Assembly (NCBI RefSeq): GCF_000224145.3
Contig: NW_004191409.1
Coordinates: forward strand, 1 to 53,819
Direction: 5' to 3'
Length of the DNA: 53,819 nucleotides
From: Ciona intestinalis
Lineage: Eukaryota; Chordata; Ascidiacea; Phlebobranchia; Cionidae
The notes beneath the pieces were generated by a model. It did no database searches and had not been told where the DNA came from. It saw nothing but the letters and a program-made list of their open reading frames with translations. The position numbers and the translations under genes are program-made. Position 1 is the stretch's first letter. Each line of letters starts with the position of its first letter. Of the stretch, positions 49,192 through 53,819 are shown one piece after another.

Positions 49192-50009
49192 TATTGTATT
49201 TAACAGTGCAACATGTATATTCTGTTTAATGTAGTAAACAATTTAGACGGCGCAGTAAAGTAACGTTGGGCTGTGGGGTAAGATGGGATACCGTTAGAAC
49301 ATAATATCCCATGTTTCCCAATCGTGTTTTTAACAATTAACAACGTTGTTATAAAGTAGCGGGCCACGGTTGTATATTTCTGTAAATATTCAATGTTTAC
49401 CCTAATATATCACACTGTTTAAAGCGCAAGCACTGTAACTGTAGGATACCGGGTTTAAAACCCAATGCTGCTACCATTGTGCGTGTTTGTCCTTATATGT
49501 GCGGGACGCTTATCGGTGTACTCGTGTTATAACTCTGGGTTTCAGCTTTGCAATGCAGGAATAAATAGCGTTCGTATTTTATTTTAATGTTATCCATTTA
49601 CAATGGTATTTACATACAGCAGCGTAAAAGTACATGATCATTGCTTTAACTATAAATGAATGAAGTTGACAAACATTGCGATCATTGGTTGTTTTATGAA
49701 CAAATATTCCCGGCGTATGAGTTTAACAATTCTTATGATAGTAAGGACCTCCTTTTTAAGTCGCACACTGTAGCTTGTTTTTACTGCGCCGGGGATTTAA
49801 AAACACTTCGTATAAAGGACAGATAGTTGGGTAGTCGGGGTGATGTGAGAAAAAGCTAAATGACATCGGTAGCATGTGGTCTAAAAAGAAGAGAAGTTCC
49901 TCGTTTAACCATAGATATAGTTTAACTTTTATAAAGAAAACAGATAAAGTCAGATACGTTACGTTATTCGTTGGCATCACGTGTTTCGGCACGTCACAAT
50001 CGCCTATTG

Positions 50010-50113
50010 TTTCGGTTCAAATGTGAAGTAACCATCGTTAATGTCGTGACGTATATCGGTTCAAGATGCAGCTCTTGTTGTGGGGGTGGGGGTGCAATGA
50101 CGTCATGGTTTCA
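50010..50113 (-). pseudogene. Decayed tail exon of lectin F
   Basis: The minus strand still reads the tail module start ([29 protein letters not shown]) and the end found in A (gatggttac, gaaccg). Three differences disable it. The acceptor reads tttttg where A has ttttag. Two extra bases (TA) after the LEP-I codons shift the frame. The donor that should feed it is deleted at about 50167-50171. Confidence 0.8.
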
Positions 50114-50148
50114 AAAACAGAAGTTTAATTACTTTTCATCGCGATATC

Positions 50149-51575
50149 TTAAAACTTAATTTTAGCAACCCAGATTCCAATAATAAATACGACACTCGTT
50201 CCAACAATACTTCCTAATGAAGACATGACGACGTGGATTGTTGAGAATTCACATGTCTTCATCTGTTCTAGTGGATCGTTGTTTGTTGTTGTTGTGAAGG
50301 CCCTCTGTGTGTCTGTTGTTGTTTGTTGTTGGGTCGTTGTGTCTTTTTCTGGGTTCAATGACGTCATTTAGTTTCTTTTAATTTATAAACGTTTGCCGTA
50401 GTTTAAGTCAGTGCTCTTCAACTTTTTTTGGGTTGGTGAACCCCTAAAGTTGTTGCTACAAACTCATGCACCCCTGATTGCTTTAACGTAAAACTAATGA
50501 CGTCATCAAGGAGAAAACCGTACGAGAATACGTCCCTGTTTAATCGAAAAGCACTGCTAATCAAAATCAATTGGGAACATGTGGCTTGCGGTTAAAGAGA
50601 AGACTAGTTTCGCATTTCCTAGTAATGCAAGATATAGAATTCATATAAAAAAAAACTGTAGGAAAGTGCCTAAATTTGTTAAAAATGTTCAAAACTTAAT
50701 ATTATTGGTGAAAATTGTTGAAGTTTGTGATGCACCCTTGTATACACTTTTGTACTGGTGCACTCCTGGCATATTTTGGGGCATCCTAGGGTACACTGGT
50801 TGAAGAGCACTGGTTTAAGTTATTGTTTATATTTAATTGTTTTAAGTAAAACTGATCATTAAACTGTAGTTTGATCTCTTGTTTTTGTTGTTAGAACTAC
50901 AGTAGAATAAACAGCCACGCTTTTCCATATATTCACCCATAGCCTGTTTTAAAACGACTGTTGTTTTAATCAATATAATCTTGGTTATCGTAATCGATGG
51001 ATAAATAGGTTTATGTTATTATGCACCAAAGTTAACACTGACATTACTCACCTAATCTACGTTCACATATGTATCGCTTATTCACTGAACAAGTTAGATC
51101 GTTCCATTTGCCATGCCATGAATGACCTATTACATAATACAGCTCGACGCAATTTTCAATCCCACCACTATAATCTGGTTGACCAGGAGCCCAAGTCGTA
51201 TAACCTGACGTCATCATCGTCCCATCATTCCACTGGAATCCTGTTGAACTTGAATCGATTCGTTTCAACCCAATGTAATAATAGCCCGAAGCTGCATGTA
51301 ACAAACACTTGTAACTTTGTATACTTGACTATATAATAATGAATACCTGGATTCAACATTTTTAACTTCTTTATCAGAAAATCTTGAACTTGTTTAGTTT
51401 TAATGCGAGCAAGTGTAGCGCCCATAGAGGTACACGCATTAACTGCAGCTGAATAGTTAACCCCCACACCAGTATATATATAATACTCGTTCGTACCAAG
51501 TTGTTGCCAGGTAACATGATCTTTGCATATCACAACCAAACAAAAAGAAACAACGAAAAGCAACCAATGCTTCAT
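50149..51575 (-). CDS. Lectin receptor F: C-type lectin receptor without signalling tail
   Basis: Three coding exons give 222 aa: 51575-51347, 51291-51052, 50348-50149. Signal peptide, then lectin domain with SACTS replaced by [47 protein letters not shown] and YICERR. QPD is the galactose-type signature, whereas the paralogues have EPN or EPD. The stalk is Thr-rich and the TM helix ([14 protein letters not shown]) is intact. About 24 bases covering IYCKTRR and the splice donor are deleted, so the frame runs on as VAKIKF and stops. The protein would be anchored with about six cytoplasmic residues: a decoy or an adaptor-dependent receptor. The start at 51575 matches the ATG of A; the upstream frame has no earlier ATG. 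The promoter is conserved with A. Confidence 0.85.
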
Positions 51576-51712
51576 TCTAAACTGCAACTGTACAAACTAT
51601 CGTGCCGTTTATTGACTGGCGAGGAGGAAGTTTTAACTCAACAATTACGTCACAAATTTCACTTTGCAACTTAATGTGGGCACTCCTGTCTCGAATGAAA
51701 GACTACTATATT
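51576..51712 (-). promoter_or_regulatory. Lectin F promoter, conserved with lectin A
   Basis: On the minus strand it carries the same blocks as lectin A: gacaggagtgcccacattaa, gttgcaaagtgaaatt, tgacgta, ttaaaacttcct and acagttgcagtt. The IRF-like AAAGTGAAA and CRE-like TGACGTA keep their spacing. D and E keep only the last 20-50 bp of this similarity. Confidence 0.55.
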
Positions 51713-51779
51713 TTATAATTTGGGTAAAACCGCGAAAAATTCGTTCGGTCGAAGATCAATATAGAACCGTATAGATCAG

Positions 51780-52410
51780 CAACAGTTGTTATAACACGAG
51801 TGTTCTGTTTCATACACCTCGTGCCACTTAAAAGTTACCACGTATGTAACTTATTTATCCTCTCATGGCGGGCAACGGCAGTCGCTATATAACACGGGTG
51901 TTCTGTTTCATACACCTCGTGCCCGCTAACAAGTTACCACGTATGTAACTTATTTACCCTTGCATGGTGGGGCAACGACAGTCATAATAATACGAGTGTT
52001 CTGTTTTATACACTTCGTGCCCGCTTACAAGTTACCACGTATGTAACTTATTTATCCTCGCATGGCGGGCAATGACAGTCGCTATAACATGGGTGTTCTG
52101 TTTCATACACCTCATGCCCGCTTACAACTACAAGTTACAACGTATGTAACTTATTTATCCTCGCATGGCGGGGCAACGACGGTCGTTATAACACGGCTGT
52201 TCTGTTTCATACACCTCGTGCCAGCTTACAAGTTACAACATTTATAACTTATTTAATTTCACAAGGGACCAATGGGTTGGATCAATTGCCGTTGAGTGGT
52301 TTATCTAAAATTCTAAAGTCACATGCTCCCACAGTGGTAGCATCGTCGAGGCTCGAACCGGTAACTTCTGGAGGAGCGCGCTAATCACTGTGCCACGTCA
52401 CAGAAACACC
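51780..52410 (-). repeat. SINE with about five tandem tails, reverse
   Basis: Five successive units of about 95-105 bp, each with gttctgtttcatacacctcg (or close) and gttaccacgtatgtaactta, followed by a reversed body (cagtggtagcatcgtcgagg) and head (gcgctaatcactgtgccacg). Confidence 0.88.
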
Positions 52411-52449
52411 CTTGTTAACTTCTGAAGTTACCCCGCCATGCGAGGTTAA

Positions 52450-52700
52450 GTACAGTATGCTGGGGAAAGATGGGACACCGTCTCACTCCATTTTCTCGTT
52501 CCATTTGATAGTAAACAAAGAAACATTTAGCTAATTGGCTCACAATATCCGAATATCCTGATCGTGTTTTAAACAATTAACAACGGTCAATGGTAGTCGT
52601 GAGGATACGGTTTATAATTCTTTCAATGTTCTTTGTTTACTACCAAATGGGACGAGAAAAGATATTGAAAAGGTGTCCCATCTTCCCCTAACCTACTATA
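52450..52700. mobile_element. TIR MITE copy with internal duplication
   Basis: Left tatgctggggaaagatggga, right ggtgtcccatcttcccctaa; interior has tttgatagtaaacaaag and, inverted, ctttgtttactaccaaatgg, giving a hairpin-like structure. Confidence 0.8.
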
Positions 52701-52904
52701 TTTGACACATATGCACTTTATCCTACATTCTGCGTTCTTGTTCTTTGCTTAACATACGAGTTACCACTTCTTATGCCAAGACCAATAACCTTTACAAAGA
52801 CTTTCTAGCTAAATGTAGGTGTTATCTAACGATGAGCTTTCTAAAAATAATGTGCATATAACGGTGTATATTAAACGCAATGCATATAGAACACAATGGT
52901 AATA

Positions 52905-52955
52905 TCCACCCGCCAACCCGACAACCCGACAACCCACCAACCCGACAACCCATAT
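52905..52955. repeat. Short tandem repeat (aacccgac)n
   Basis: About six imperfect copies of caacccgac or caacccacc. Confidence 0.85.
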
Positions 52956-53219
52956 CCTTATATACCCCCGCTTTTATTCATGAATTAGTCACACTTTGAA
53001 TGTTACTCATTTATTTAGTAAACGGCTGTCGAAAACAATCAATTTAATGCTAAAAACAATTTGTGGTCAAGTACACGGACGAGTTATTAATATAATTGTA
53101 CTAATAACATCTTTGCAAAATCGCGTGCATAAAACTGTNTAAAATGGATTAGCAACTCCACCGCTTCGAAACTCAATTGATAAAGAACGAATTACAACGT
53201 GACGTAACGAAAATCATTA

Positions 53220-53645
53220 TCAAAATTTTGACGTCAGTTTCCCTAAGTTTTGCGTGATTCTCATGCGTTGGGGGTCAACGTCAATCAAAAACACGTGGAC
53301 TTCTTTCTTCGTCGCGACATTTTCTTCCGTCTTCATTGACTTTTGTAGCTCCAGCGACTCAATGCCAAACTCCGCTAACAGTCCACACAGAAAGTCAAAA
53401 ATATCTTCCTGTTTAATCTTCGCCGCTCTTCCCCTGACGTCATCCGCTCTCGTGACGTCACCGCTGACTTGCATACCCTCGTTTTGGTTTATTATAACTT
53501 TCCAAATCTTCAACTCGAGCCCAGTCATATCGCTACAGTATAAAACCGAATCCTTTTTAAGGTGATTCCCCCTTGCAGGGAACTGCAAAACTGCAACAAA
53601 CGCAAAACATTCGAAACCCATGTTCTCACTCTCCGCTCCGCCCAT
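53220..53645 (-). CDS. Unrecognised 141-aa protein, possibly single exon
   Basis: An open frame from ATG 53645 to a stop at 53220, with an in-frame stop shortly upstream. I do not recognise the family. It starts MGGAESENMGFECFAFVAVL, has alternating hydrophobic strands (VLYCSDMTGLELKIWKVIIN), then a charged linker, an acidic helix-like part (EDIFDFLCGLLAEFGIESLE) and ends VHVFLIDVDPQRMRI...LTSKF. No signal peptide or TM helix is seen. Composition looks coding: even residue use and GC richer than the flanks. It could instead be the last exon of a gene entering from the right; no clear acceptor is visible just upstream. The overlapping plus-strand frame (53254-53565) is Ser/Pro-rich and looks like a shadow. 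Confidence 0.5.
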   Translation of the reverse strand: MGGAESENMGFECFAFVAVLQFPARGNHLKKDSVLYCSDMTGLELKIWKVIINQNEGMQVSGDVTRADDVRGRAAKIKQEDIFDFLCGLLAEFGIESLELQKSMKTEENVATKKEVHVFLIDVDPQRMRITQNLGKLTSKF

Positions 53646-53819
53646 AATCGGTCGCTTTTCGCCGATTCCAAAGCGTTGTAGATCACATTACCAATTACAG
53701 CATCGTGACAATTCAATAGGAAACAATAGGGTGTATTACGTAACACATACTCCACAATAAGAACCAAGGATAATGTTTCAGTTATCAATGTGACCTCAGG
53801 CGTACAAAAAGAATTGTGT
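53646..53819. other. Right edge, nothing assigned
   Basis: A minus-strand frame continues here (53525-53788, with HDAVIGNVIYNALESAKSD) in a different frame from the 141-aa ORF. It could be the upstream exon of the same gene or 5' sequence; it cannot be decided within the window. Confidence 0.3.

Larger units (their letters stand above)
47661..50148. other. Intergenic lectin E 5' side to lectin F 3' side
   Basis: No gene recognised. MITEs at 48331-48525 and 48927-49191, a diverged relative at about 49272-49400, a SINE fragment at 49440-49570, the lectin 3' flank at 49620-49990, and the decayed lectin F tail exon at about 50010-50113. Confidence 0.6.
51713..53219. other. Intergenic right of lectin F
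   Basis: SINE-tail array (51780-52250), SINE body (52260-52410), MITE (52450-52700), a ccgacaaccc short repeat (52905-52955) and AT-rich sequence. No gene recognised. One ambiguous base (n) at 53139. Confidence 0.6.

Noticed and set aside
53254..53565. 103-codon plus frame opposite the 141-aa ORF
   Set aside because: Ser/Pro-rich antisense shadow, no start context or domain; the minus frame looks more coding.

Overview
The window is animal nuclear DNA: AT-rich, with multi-exon genes on GT-AG introns and a dense load of short repeats. The gene content (a POLM/TdT-type polymerase, MAPKAPK2, an IGFBP7-like secreted protein and a tandem family of C-type lectin receptors), small introns and abundant tRNA-derived SINEs and MITEs suggest a solitary ascidian, most likely Ciona. 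The species call is inference; no database was searched. All exon models come from reading splice sites, codon phase and protein motifs by eye.

Layout. 1-6237: PUS7 pseudouridine synthase on the minus strand, with its C-terminus beyond the left edge. 6238-6543: short shared promoter interval. 6544-11064: POLM-like family X DNA polymerase, plus strand, 11 coding exons, 486 aa. 12632-22014: MAPKAPK2-like kinase, plus strand, 9 coding exons, 355 aa. 22015-24744: repeats, including a foldback element and an assembly gap. 24745-25861: lectin receptor A, plus strand. 27276-33458: IGFBP7/IGFBPL1-like secreted protein (IGFBP, Kazal, Ig), plus strand. 35033-51575: five lectin receptors on the minus strand: B (35033-37776), C (39864-41787), D (43104-44554), E (46019-47660), F (50149-51575). 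53220-53645: an unrecognised single-exon ORF, minus strand.

The most interesting content is the lectin cluster. Each member has a signal peptide, one C-type lectin domain, a short stalk, a transmembrane helix and, where intact, a cytoplasmic tail. A, D, E and F share nearly identical ectodomain exons and the same exon phases, but their tails differ. A and D carry hemITAM-like DGYxx(hydrophobic) tyrosine motifs. E is frameshifted before the equivalent motif. F has lost its whole tail through three separate lesions. B has a non-calcium-type lectin domain and a long tail with two consensus ITIMs. The sugar-binding tripeptide also varies: EPN in C, D and E, EPD in A, QPD in F, absent in B. Together this looks like a paired activating/inhibitory/decoy lectin-receptor locus in an invertebrate chordate, comparable in logic to vertebrate NK-receptor and Dectin-1/CLEC-2 clusters. 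The function is inferred, not shown.

Repeats fill most of the rest: a tRNA-headed SINE whose tail has been amplified in tandem, about a dozen copies of a roughly 200-bp TIR MITE, an 849-bp non-autonomous hAT-like element with a perfect 8-bp target duplication, a foldback element with a near-perfect 34-bp palindrome, and several minisatellites.
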